DNA from: Chloroflexi bacterium RBG_16_56_11
GTDB lineage: Bacteria; Chloroflexota; Dehalococcoidia; Dehalococcoidales; RBG-16-60-22
Direction: 5' to 3'
Length of the DNA: 11,828 nt
Assembly (NCBI GenBank): GCA_001796865.1
Contig: MGNQ01000037.1
Span: forward strand, 1-11,828
Shown here piece by piece: positions 1 to 5,680 of this stretch; position 1 is the stretch's first letter; every line of letters begins with the position of its first letter. The notes beneath the pieces were generated by a model, which did no database searches, was not told the DNA's origin, and was given only the letters and a program-made list of their open reading frames with translations. The position numbers and the translations under genes are program-made.

Positions 1-11
1 GTCTTGCTCAT
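1..11 (-). CDS. Possible 5' end of a gene running off the left edge
   Basis: On the minus strand an ATG at 11-9 follows a strong Shine-Dalgarno GAGGAGG (23-17) with a 5-nt gap, and opens Met-Ser-Lys before the window ends. Only three full codons are visible, so no product can be named. It would lie about 60 bases downstream of the recombinase stop and read the same way, as a second gene of the same mobile region would. The site also sits inside an imperfect hairpin (1-31), so it may be only part of a structured element. Confidence 0.25.
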
Positions 12-31
12 AGGAGCCTCCTCGCTAAGAC
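1..31. repeat. Imperfect inverted repeat at left edge
   Basis: GTCTTGC at the start pairs with GCTAAGAC at the end (one bulged base), and inside it GGAG faces CTCC around a single base. The structure covers the possible ribosome binding site and start codon at 9-23, so it could be a translational control hairpin or the end of another repeat. The left side is cut by the window, so its full size is unknown. Confidence 0.35.
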
Positions 32-68
32 TTGCCCCCATTATACCCATTACGCTTGACTGAAGCTA

Positions 69-668
69 TTACTCGGACAGGCTGCTAGTGCCGAAAGTAT
101 TTAGTAACTGGCTCAGTTCATCCTGAGATAAAGCCATAATTACCTTCTTCTCGGCTTTAGGTACTTTGATCTTGGCTAGAGGATTGTAGTCCAGTAATTC
201 TTCGTTGATTAACCACTTAAACAGCACGGATAAAGCCCGATAATACTTCTGAATTGTCGTATTGTTTATCGGTTGAAAAGTACGAAGACAAGTACTATTA
301 AAACGATGTTTACTTTCCCGTAGATAAACCAGGAATTCCCTTAGATGGTTGGTAGTTATCTCACCTATATCATCCGGCCAGTTATAATTCCTGCTATACC
401 ACAGAAAGCCTTTGAGTTTGTCAGTATAGCATTCTATGGTGCCGTAGGATTTACCTTCTACCTTACAGGACAGTAAGAAACTCTCAACAGCTTGTTTTAG
501 ACGAATCCCTTGGTCGGAACACTTGTGTGAGGATGCTTGAAGATTTTTAGTAGTGCCTTGGTCAGTTGAGGTATTCCTAAGTGTATTGGTGGCAGCGGGT
601 GGATTTGAACCGCCGACCAAGGGCTTATGAGTGCCAGGCTCCTTCCTTGAGATTTCTGTTTTTTTCAT
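69..668 (-). pseudogene. Tyrosine recombinase (integrase), DNA-binding domain only, catalytic domain missing
   Basis: The 199-residue product starts at an ATG with a strong ribosome binding site (AAGGAGG about 6 nt upstream). Residues about 58-165 look like the SAM-like core-binding domain of phage integrases: a helical stretch with AVESFLL, TIECYTDKLKGFLW and ALSVLFKWL, then the typical linker YNPLAKIKVPK. The protein stops (TAA then TAG) just where the catalytic domain should begin, so the Arg, His-x-x-Arg and Tyr residues are absent. Full-length relatives are about 300 residues or more. Residues 12-28 (THKPLVGG, SNPPAATNT) are a translation of the tRNA 3' half carried in the left repeat, so the start and the body lie on opposite sides of the repeat. 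Most likely a decayed or recombined integrase; a DNA-binding-only regulator is possible but less likely. Confidence 0.75.
586..632 (-). repeat. Left copy of tRNA-derived attachment core
   Basis: These 47 bases are identical to 1506-1552, which is the 3' half of the tRNA gene from A31 and the anticodon loop through the T arm, acceptor strand, CCA and one further base. On the tRNA 5' side the match ends abruptly (next base G here, C in the tRNA). A 3'-half tRNA copy of this length next to a recombinase gene is the classic mark of an att site. It lies in frame inside the recombinase reading frame. Confidence 0.85.
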
Positions 669-699
669 ACGAATCCTCCTTTTTCCTAAGTTGCGCGAG

Positions 700-728
700 A
701 TGCTAACAGAGAATCAGGGAAAGGTCAA
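700..728 (-). promoter_or_regulatory. Sigma-70-like promoter of the recombinase gene
   Basis: On the minus strand TTGACC (728-723) is followed after 17 bases by TAGCAT (705-700), which is preceded by TG at the extended -10 position. It lies about 32 bases upstream of the recombinase start codon. It sits inside the repeat-bounded module, so the recombinase is expressed from sequence supplied by the module. Confidence 0.6.
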
Positions 729-770
729 TAGCTTTGTGATACAAGTTTTAGGTGCAAAAGCATATTTACT

Positions 771-798
771 TTGTATTATTTCCGGAATACACTATATA
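771..798 (+). promoter_or_regulatory. Possible promoter of the module gene
   Basis: TTGTAT (771-776) and TATATA (793-798) are 16 bases apart. An alternative pair is TTTACT (765-770) and TACACT (788-793), 17 bases apart. The region is AT-rich, so chance matches are likely. The start codon at 822 lies about 20 bases downstream, which leaves a very short leader. Confidence 0.35.
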
Positions 799-821
799 TG
801 AAAAATTATTGGAGGTGTTCT

Positions 822-1475
822 ATGTCCAAATTACCACCGAAAATTACTGATCAATTATTCAAAGAATTGGATAAGCCAAAGTCAGATATTATAAGAATAT
901 TCACACCGGTCGTTTTAAAATTAATTAATTATCTTAATGGTTTATCTTGCTTAAGTGATATTCAATATATAAGAAAAATGAATGGAAGAACCATAAGGCA
1001 ATTAGGAACTGCTTTCAATCAACGAATCAATGATATTTATCCCGGTCATTGGTACATATATAATTGGGGTGGTAGAAACGAAATGCAGTTTAACATTGGG
1101 ATGTATTCAAACAACGATCCGGCAACGCCTTATGTTAGAATAGGTGCAGGATTCAACTTTGACCGTGCTAAATTTGGTGACCCACCTAAGGTTGCTAGAG
1201 CCTTTTCGTCTTTTGTTAACAAGGTGGTTTCAAATCGAAGATTATTTGAATCTTTCTATGATAGTCAATCTTTAGATATCGAATTTTTGGATGTAGACGC
1301 TTCATCGATCGTTCAATGGTTACAGAGGGAAGCTCGTAAAAATCCCGATGAACATGAATGGGTATTTATTGGAAGGCAATTACATCGGACAGAAGACAAA
1401 AAAATACTTGAAGACCCAGTATTACTAAACAAAGTTATTGAATCTGTTTTTAGTGGTTTGAAACAATATTATTAA
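822..1475 (+). CDS. Unidentified 217-residue protein carried between tRNA repeats
   Basis: The start is placed at ATG 822 because GGAGGT (811-816) lies 5 nt upstream; an in-frame TTG at 771 has no comparable site. I do not recognise the family. The protein appears soluble, with no signal peptide or membrane segment. Its first 60 residues look helical. A central part rich in aromatics and Gly/Asn (HWYIYNWGG, MQFNIGMY, YVRIGAGFNF) looks like consecutive beta strands. The C-terminal third is charged and helical, ending in IESVFSGLKQYY. No catalytic motif is convincing. GC content is roughly one third, far below the genes to the right, which supports recent transfer. Being the only intact gene between the repeats, it is the module's cargo; a defence or restriction role would fit that position but nothing in the sequence shows it. 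Confidence 0.8.
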   Translation: MSKLPPKITDQLFKELDKPKSDIIRIFTPVVLKLINYLNGLSCLSDIQYIRKMNGRTIRQLGTAFNQRINDIYPGHWYIYNWGGRNEMQFNIGMYSNNDPATPYVRIGAGFNFDRAKFGDPPKVARAFSSFVNKVVSNRRLFESFYDSQSLDIEFLDVDASSIVQWLQREARKNPDEHEWVFIGRQLHRTEDKKILEDPVLLNKVIESVFSGLKQYY

Positions 1476-1505
1476 ACAAATATTAGGCACATAAGAGGTC
1501 GAAGC

Positions 1506-1552
1506 TTGGTGGCAGCGGGTGGATTTGAACCGCCGACCAAGGGCTTATGAGT
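1506..1552 (-). repeat. Right copy of tRNA-derived attachment core
   Basis: Perfect 47-bp match to 586-632. This copy is part of the intact tRNA gene and would be the tRNA-proximal att site, with the element lying to its left (3' side of the tRNA). Confidence 0.85.
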
Positions 1553-1581
1553 CCCCTGCTCTACCCCTGAGCTACGCTGCC
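1507..1581 (-). tRNA. tRNA with CAU anticodon (elongator Met, or Ile2)
   Basis: The 75-nt minus-strand sequence folds as a cloverleaf: acceptor GGCAGCG/CGCTGCC (7 perfect pairs), D stem GCTC/GAGC, anticodon loop CTCATAA with CAU at 1549-1547, T loop TTCAAAT, discriminator A and encoded CCA. G1-C72 is paired, which argues against the initiator. Two stem positions are mismatched: A31 with G39, and C51 with A63. CAU could also be the Ile tRNA whose C34 is modified to lysidine; I cannot separate the two. The gene serves as the integration target for the element on its left. Confidence 0.85.
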
Positions 1582-1590
1582 GTATTGAAA

Positions 1591-1619
1591 AATATATCAT
1601 TTATGTACGGGGCTGTCAA
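1591..1619 (-). promoter_or_regulatory. Strong sigma-70 promoter of the tRNA gene
   Basis: On the minus strand a perfect TTGACA (1619-1614) is followed after 17 bases by TATATT (1596-1591). The tRNA begins 9 bases after the -10 element, so transcription would start almost at the mature 5' end, as is common for tRNA genes. Confidence 0.8.
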
Positions 1620-1668
1620 TTGAGCCGGCCGCATTTACCGCTCTGCCTGGCGGCGTCCAAGGCTTGAG

Positions 1669-2748
1669 CTAGCGGCGGATAACGTGAAGGCTGACGGCCT
1701 TGAAGGTGGCGTACACCCGCTTCCCCGGTTCCAGGCCCATTTCCTCGGCGGACCTTCTTGTCACCAGGGCCACGAGAGGAAAACCACAGTCAATCTCGAC
1801 GCGGCAGAACGGACCGGACGAGAGCGTCCGGGTTATCGTGCCGGCGAGGGAGTTACGGGCACTGCTGGATACCCTGGTCAGGGCAACGGTGATATCTTCC
1901 GGGCGCATCAGGACCGAGACATTCTCGCCGGAATGACAGTCGGTGACTGCCTCGATAGTGTGGCCCTGAACGTCGATAACGGCCAGCTCGCCCTCGCAGG
2001 AAGTAATCATGCCATCGAGAATATTTTCCATACCGACGAACTCAGCCACCTCGCGGCTCATCGGAGAATAGAATATCTCCCTTAAGCCCCCTGTCTGGAC
2101 GATCCTCCCGTTTACGAGGACGCTGATTTTATCGGCGAGGCGCTGCCCCTGGGCCATATCGTGGGTGGCCAACAACACAGTGAGAGACTGCTTTTTGATT
2201 ATTCCTTCGATCAACTCCTCTATCCTCGATGCCGAAACGGGGTCGAGGTTGGCGGTCGGCTCGTCGAGTAAAAGCACCTCGGGCTTTATCGCAATCGCCC
2301 TGGCGATGGCCACCCGCTGCACCTCGCCACCCGAGAGCGTCCGGGCGTTCCGGTCTTTATAATCGGCGAGCCGCACCATCTCCAGGACCTCGAGCACGCG
2401 CTCGCGGAGATGCCGGCTGCCCTGCCCCCGCCAGCGCAGGCCGGAGGCGACATTTTCATAAACGCTGGTGTTGAAAACAATCGGCTTCTGGAGAACGAAC
2501 GCCATCCTCCGGCGCGCTTCGAGTCGCACCCACTCGGAAGCACTCGTGTCACATCCGTCGAAGAACACCATGCCCGACGTCGGCGTGTCCAGGAGATCAG
2601 CCAGCCGCAGGAGCGTGGTCTTGCCGGCGCCGGTGGGGCCGATGAGCGCCCGCACCTCGCCGCGCGCCACGCTCAGACTAATATTTTCGAGGATATCCCT
2701 ACCATCACGCCGCTGCCGGATATCCCTCAACTCGATAAAAGACATCAT
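1669..2748 (-). CDS. tupC: Tungstate-type ABC importer, ATP-binding subunit
   Basis: This 359-residue ATPase powers anion import through the permease encoded just upstream. Motifs in order: Walker A GPTGAGKT (37-44), Q-loop Gln87, signature LSGGEVQ (138-144), Walker B VLLLDEP (158-164), switch His196. Residues about 302-358 look like a TOBE domain, the small oxyanion-sensing fold at the C terminus of molybdate, tungstate and sulfate importer ATPases. Its first ATG overlaps the permease stop by 4 bases, implying translational coupling. AAAGGAG directly abuts that ATG, so the second ATG (one codon on) may be the real start. The substrate is inferred from the binding protein; molybdate or dual use cannot be excluded. 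Confidence 0.87.
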   Translation of the reverse strand: MMSFIELRDIRQRRDGRDILENISLSVARGEVRALIGPTGAGKTTLLRLADLLDTPTSGMVFFDGCDTSASEWVRLEARRRMAFVLQKPIVFNTSVYENVASGLRWRGQGSRHLRERVLEVLEMVRLADYKDRNARTLSGGEVQRVAIARAIAIKPEVLLLDEPTANLDPVSASRIEELIEGIIKKQSLTVLLATHDMAQGQRLADKISVLVNGRIVQTGGLREIFYSPMSREVAEFVGMENILDGMITSCEGELAVIDVQGHTIEAVTDCHSGENVSVLMRPEDITVALTRVSSSARNSLAGTITRTLSSGPFCRVEIDCGFPLVALVTRRSAEEMGLEPGKRVYATFKAVSLHVIRR

Positions 2749-3470
2749 CTCCTTTGCTGTATCCTGTTCAAGACCACATTAATAACCAGGGCGATAATGA
2801 TAAGGATGATGCCCAGCGCCATGGACAGCTCCCAATCGCCCTTGGATGTTTCCAGCGAGATGGCGGTGGTCAGGACACGCGTGAACCCCTTGATATTTCC
2901 GCCGACCATCAGGGCCAGCCCGACCTCGGAGATAGCCCGCCCGAACCCCAGGACCAGGGCGGCCATGACGGCAAACCTGGCCTCTTTGAGGATGAGAAAA
3001 GCCGTCTGCCGGCCGCTGGCACCGAGGGACCGGGCCGTATCAGTCACGGTCCGGTCGACGCCGCTGAGCGCGGAAACGGTCAGCCCAACCAGTATGGGAG
3101 ATACCAGGAGCACTTGCCCTAATATCATGACGGTGGGGGTGAAAAGCAGGTTGAGGCCTCCCAGCGGTCCCGAACGGGAAAAGAGGACAAAGACAAGCAG
3201 GCCGACCGTGACCGTGGGCACGCTGTAGAACGTCTGAATCAGGCTGATGAGGACGCGTTTACCGTGGAACTGCTTGAAGTGGACGAGAGAGCCAAGGGGG
3301 AGGCAGATGATGGCGGCCAGCAGCGTCGAGGTCACGGCTATACGCAGAGATAGCCCCGCTATCGCCATCACCTCGGGATTGAAAGTAACGATTAGTTCCA
3401 GGGCCTTTAACAGGCCGTTCCATAGCTCAGTCAAATACGTTAGCTCCAGGACTTGCGGTCCCCCCTCCAC
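2745..3470 (-). CDS. tupB: Tungstate-type ABC importer, permease subunit
   Basis: The 241-residue integral membrane protein has about five or six hydrophobic helices (around 37-60, 76-97, 112-136, 166-190, 215-236). It carries the cytoplasmic coupling loop of the binding-protein-dependent permease family, from EARFAVMAALVLGFGRA into ISEVGLALMVGGN (163-191). It forms the transmembrane channel of the importer, most likely as a homodimer. The start used is GTG at 3470-3468, inside the hairpin between this gene and the binding-protein gene. A TTG about a dozen codons downstream, preceded by CTGGAG, would remove the short polar leader and is a reasonable alternative. The gap to the upstream gene is 28 bases. 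Confidence 0.87.
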   Translation of the reverse strand: MEGGPQVLELTYLTELWNGLLKALELIVTFNPEVMAIAGLSLRIAVTSTLLAAIICLPLGSLVHFKQFHGKRVLISLIQTFYSVPTVTVGLLVFVLFSRSGPLGGLNLLFTPTVMILGQVLLVSPILVGLTVSALSGVDRTVTDTARSLGASGRQTAFLILKEARFAVMAALVLGFGRAISEVGLALMVGGNIKGFTRVLTTAISLETSKGDWELSMALGIILIIIALVINVVLNRIQQRR

Positions 3471-3485
3471 CGGGGAGGAGGGGAC
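3458..3485 (-). promoter_or_regulatory. GC-rich hairpin between binding-protein and permease genes
   Basis: On the minus strand GTCCCCTCC (3485-3477) can pair with GGAGGGGGGAC (3468-3458), leaving two extra G residues bulged. The structure covers the permease start codon and most of the 28-bp intergenic gap. Hairpins in this position are common in ABC importer operons, where they stabilise the upstream binding-protein message or limit read-through to the permease. No U-tract follows, so it is not a standard terminator. Confidence 0.5.
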
Positions 3486-3498
3486 TTTCGGTCAGACT

Positions 3499-4473
3499 CT
3501 AGCCCTTCGGCTCGTTGCCGGCACAGGGAGTGAACAACTGGATGCCGTACTCTTTAGCTCCGTACTTGCCGATGAGCTCCTGGATCTCCGGGGAGGTGAG
3601 GAAGCTCACCAGGTTGTTCGCCATTTTAATGTTCTTCACCACGGTGACCTTTTCCGGGTTGACGGCGATGACGGAGTAGACGTTAAGCAGTAGGCTCCCT
3701 TTATCGACGATAGGCACGAGATTCAACTTGGCCTTAAAGGCGACGTAGGTGGCCATATCGGCCAGAGTGTAACCATGTTTCTCGTTGGCCAGATTAAGGG
3801 TCGGGCCCATGCCGAGGCCGCTCTCGACGTACCAGGCGCCGGCCTTCTGAACGTCCGCATAGTTAAAACCGGCATTCGTCCAGATAGTCTTTTCCATGGA
3901 ATGTGTCCCCGAGTTATCGCCCCGAGAAACAAAGGTGCCCTCTCCGGTAGCCATCAGCTTCTTGAAGGCATCCTCGGGGTTCATGCCCTTGATACCGGCG
4001 GGGTCGCCGGGCGGCCCGACGATAAGGAAGTAGTTGTAGGCAAAGGGGACCCTCTCGACGCCGAAGTTATCGGAGACGAACTTAAGCTCGTTGGGCTTAT
4101 CATGGATGGTGACGACGTCCACATCACCCCTCTTACCGTACTCAAAGGCGGCGCCGCTGCCGAGGGAGAGGATATCCACCTCGACATCATACTTCTTTTC
4201 GAACATCGGCTCGAGGTAACCCCAGAGGCCGGTATCGTAGAGGCTGGTGGTCGTGGCCACGCGGAACCTGGCCTTAGCCGGCAGGGGCGCTACATCAGTA
4301 GAGGCCGGCGTCGTCGTTACCGCTGGGGTTGTGGTCGTAACTGGTGGCTGGGTCGCCGTAGGGGAAGACGTTGTCGTGGTCGTCTCGCCGGTGCAGCTTA
4401 TTCCCGCGACCAGCAACCCGGCGAACAAGGCCAGACCCAGCAGAATGCCCGTATATTTATCAAACAATTTCAT
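3499..4473 (-). CDS. tupA: Tungstate-binding lipoprotein of an ABC importer
   Basis: The 324-residue protein captures the anion outside the membrane and hands it to the permease. Residues 1-26 are a signal peptide with a hydrophobic core, ending at Cys27 in AGISC, an imperfect lipobox. Residues 31-60 are a Thr/Pro-rich tether. The binding domain starts near 68 with VATTTSLYDTGL; TTTS (74-77) and FVSRGDNSGTH (181-191) match the hallmark anion-binding motifs of TupA-type proteins, with Ser77 and Arg184 as likely ligands. These favour TupA over molybdate-binding ModA. The nearest Shine-Dalgarno (AGGAG, 4493-4489) is 15 bases from the ATG, an unusually long gap. A Fur-box-like site lies directly upstream. 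First gene of the operon. Confidence 0.87.
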   Translation of the reverse strand: MKLFDKYTGILLGLALFAGLLVAGISCTGETTTTTSSPTATQPPVTTTTPAVTTTPASTDVAPLPAKARFRVATTTSLYDTGLWGYLEPMFEKKYDVEVDILSLGSGAAFEYGKRGDVDVVTIHDKPNELKFVSDNFGVERVPFAYNYFLIVGPPGDPAGIKGMNPEDAFKKLMATGEGTFVSRGDNSGTHSMEKTIWTNAGFNYADVQKAGAWYVESGLGMGPTLNLANEKHGYTLADMATYVAFKAKLNLVPIVDKGSLLLNVYSVIAVNPEKVTVVKNIKMANNLVSFLTSPEIQELIGKYGAKEYGIQLFTPCAGNEPKG

Positions 4474-4492
4474 AAATCAGTTTCTTTTCTCC

Positions 4493-4512
4493 TGATAATG
4501 ATAATCATCCTT
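4493..4512. promoter_or_regulatory. Fur-box-like operator in the tupA leader
   Basis: GATAATGATAATCATCCTT (4494-4512) matches the classic 19-bp Fur consensus at 16 positions. In the 7-1-7 description, TGATAAT-G-ATAATCA (4493-4507) differs from the ideal inverted repeat at one base. It lies 20-39 bases upstream of the tupA start codon and touches its ribosome binding site. A second half-length match, GATAATGAT on the minus strand, is at 4579-4571. The match is direct; regulation by Fur is inference, and other metalloregulators or chance in an AT-rich leader are possible. Confidence 0.45.
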
Positions 4513-4533
4513 AGCTCCTGAGAGGCTAGCTAA
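4511..4533. repeat. Inverted repeat in the tupA leader
   Basis: TTAGCT (4511-4516) and AGCTAA (4528-4533) are a perfect inverted pair, extended inward by CCT facing AGG with a two-base bulge. It would form a hairpin in the 5' leader of the tup message. No U-run follows it in either direction. Confidence 0.35.
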
Positions 4534-4589
4534 TCAATCCGATAAAAATAAAATCTCCTTTACCAAAAACATCATTATCTACCAAAGCA

Positions 4590-4625
4590 TTGTAACAAAT
4601 ACTTGTAATAATTGCAATGGTGCAA
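4590..4625. promoter_or_regulatory. Cluster of short repeats in the tup/hbd divergent region
   Basis: TTGTAAC (4590-4596), TTGTAAT (4603-4609) and TTGCAAT (4612-4618) are near-identical heptamers. The last overlaps the perfect palindrome TTGCA-4-TGCAA (4612-4625). They lie between the divergent tupA and hbd genes, upstream of the hbd promoter. They may be regulator sites, but the region is AT-rich and short matches are weak evidence. Confidence 0.25.
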
Positions 4626-4660
4626 GTAATATACAATAGGAATTTCAATACCATCTTTTT

Positions 4661-4689
4661 TTGACGTTAATCAGGGCCTATGTTAAAAT
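4661..4689 (+). promoter_or_regulatory. Sigma-70 promoter with extended -10 for the acyl-CoA operon
   Basis: TTGACG (4661-4666) and TAAAAT (4684-4689) are 17 bases apart, with TG at 4681-4682 giving an extended -10. Transcription would start near 4696, about 48 bases before the hbd start codon. Confidence 0.75.
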
Positions 4690-4743
4690 GAGTCGGATAA
4701 AAATCCCGTTATCCCCGCCCACCGTTTAAGAAATCCAGACGCA

Positions 4744-5607
4744 ATGAGAGCTCAAGCACAAATCGGCAAAGTCGGTGTTATCGGCTGCGGGCAGATGGGT
4801 AGCGGTATCGTCCAGGTCTGCGCTCAATCGGGGTATACCGTAATCGTTTCCGAAATCAATGACAAGCTGCTGCAAAGGGGGCTGACCGCTATCGGAAGCT
4901 CACTGGACAGGGGTGTACAGAGGGGAAAAATAACAGCGAGAGAGAAGAATGTCGCGATGTCCCGCATCCGCGGAACGACCGATAACCGGGATTTCGGCGA
5001 CTGCGCCCTGGTGATTGAAGCGGTAATGGAAGACCTCGACGTGAAAAAGAAAATCTTCGGCGAGCTGGACAGGGTCTGCCAAACGCAGGCGATCCTGGCC
5101 ACGAATACATCCTGCCTCCCCGTCTCCGAGATAGCCGCAGCGACGCGACGCCCGGAGAAGGTACTGGGACTACATTTCTTCAACCCGGTGCCCTCGATGA
5201 AACTCCTGGAGATTGTCCGGACCCCCGCTACCAGTGAGGTAACACTCGAGACCGGCCGGGAATTCGGCGCCTCACTGGGCAAGACCGTAATCGTGGCCGG
5301 GGACACGCCCGGCTTCATCGTTAACCGGCTCATGGTACCACAGGTCCTCAACGCTATCCGCATGGCGGAGTCAGGCGCGGCCACGGGGAAAGATATCGAC
5401 ACCGGCATAACACTGGGGCTGAACCACCCGCTCGGTCCGCTGGCGCTGGCTGACCTCATCGGGCTGGACACCCTGCTATTCATCGCCAATAGTATTTATA
5501 ACCGTTCCGGAGATAGCCAGTATCTAGCCCCGGAGACGTTAAAGAAGATGGTGGAGGCCGGCCAACTCGGGCGGAAATCGGGCAAAGGTTTCTACGAGTA
5601 CAAATGA
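4744..5607 (+). CDS. hbd: 3-hydroxybutyryl/3-hydroxyacyl-CoA dehydrogenase
   Basis: The 287-residue soluble enzyme oxidises (S)-3-hydroxyacyl-CoA to 3-oxoacyl-CoA with NAD(P), or runs in reverse. The N-terminal Rossmann fold has GCGQMGSG (14-21), with Glu37 at the end of the second strand placed to bind the nucleotide ribose. Catalytic features are Ser123 in TNTS, His144 in HFFNP and Glu156 twelve residues later, the usual His-Glu spacing. The helical C-terminal domain starts at GFIVNR (190-195) and ends in GRKSGKGFYEY, typical of the family. Length matches the short single-domain Hbd/PaaH type, not the fused FadB type. First gene of a three-gene operon. The ATG lacks an obvious Shine-Dalgarno, unlike the next two genes. 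Confidence 0.93.
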   Translation: MRAQAQIGKVGVIGCGQMGSGIVQVCAQSGYTVIVSEINDKLLQRGLTAIGSSLDRGVQRGKITAREKNVAMSRIRGTTDNRDFGDCALVIEAVMEDLDVKKKIFGELDRVCQTQAILATNTSCLPVSEIAAATRRPEKVLGLHFFNPVPSMKLLEIVRTPATSEVTLETGREFGASLGKTVIVAGDTPGFIVNRLMVPQVLNAIRMAESGAATGKDIDTGITLGLNHPLGPLALADLIGLDTLLFIANSIYNRSGDSQYLAPETLKKMVEAGQLGRKSGKGFYEYK

Positions 5608-5680
5608 GAACCGGCTTTCCCGTTTTCGCCGTCAGCCAAGCTGACAAACCTTTATTTCTATACACCGAAGGAGAACCACG

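Larger units (their letters stand above)
586..1552. mobile_element. Repeat-bounded 920-bp module at a tRNA gene
   Basis: Two perfect 47-bp direct repeats spaced 920 bp apart bound this interval, and the right one completes a tRNA gene. Between them are divergent promoters (700-728 for the recombinase, about 771-798 for the cargo gene) and one AT-rich gene. Geometry fits an element inserted at the 3' end of the tRNA, with the tRNA restored at the right end. It is too small to be self-sufficient: it carries only the start of a recombinase gene, whose body lies outside the left repeat. Plausible readings are a small remnant integrated in tandem with an older element to the left, or a cargo unit mobilised by a recombinase supplied elsewhere. 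Confidence 0.55.

Noticed and set aside
771..821. TTG start giving 17 extra residues for the module gene
   Set aside because: No ribosome binding site before it and it lies on the likely promoter; ATG 822 has GGAGGT at ideal spacing.
2410..3228. Long plus-strand open frame (272 codons) opposite the tup ATPase and permease genes
   Set aside because: It overlaps well-supported genes on the other strand, has biased low-complexity composition and no family motif. GC-rich genes produce such antisense frames.
3775..4521. Plus-strand open frame of 248 codons opposite tupA
   Set aside because: Antisense to a clear binding-protein gene; its Arg/Gly-rich end is a mirror of the Thr-rich linker codons.
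4474..4743. Molybdenum/tungsten cofactor riboswitch upstream of tupA
   Set aside because: The leader has only short hairpins and no large multi-stem structure I can support by eye; a covariance-model search would be decisive.
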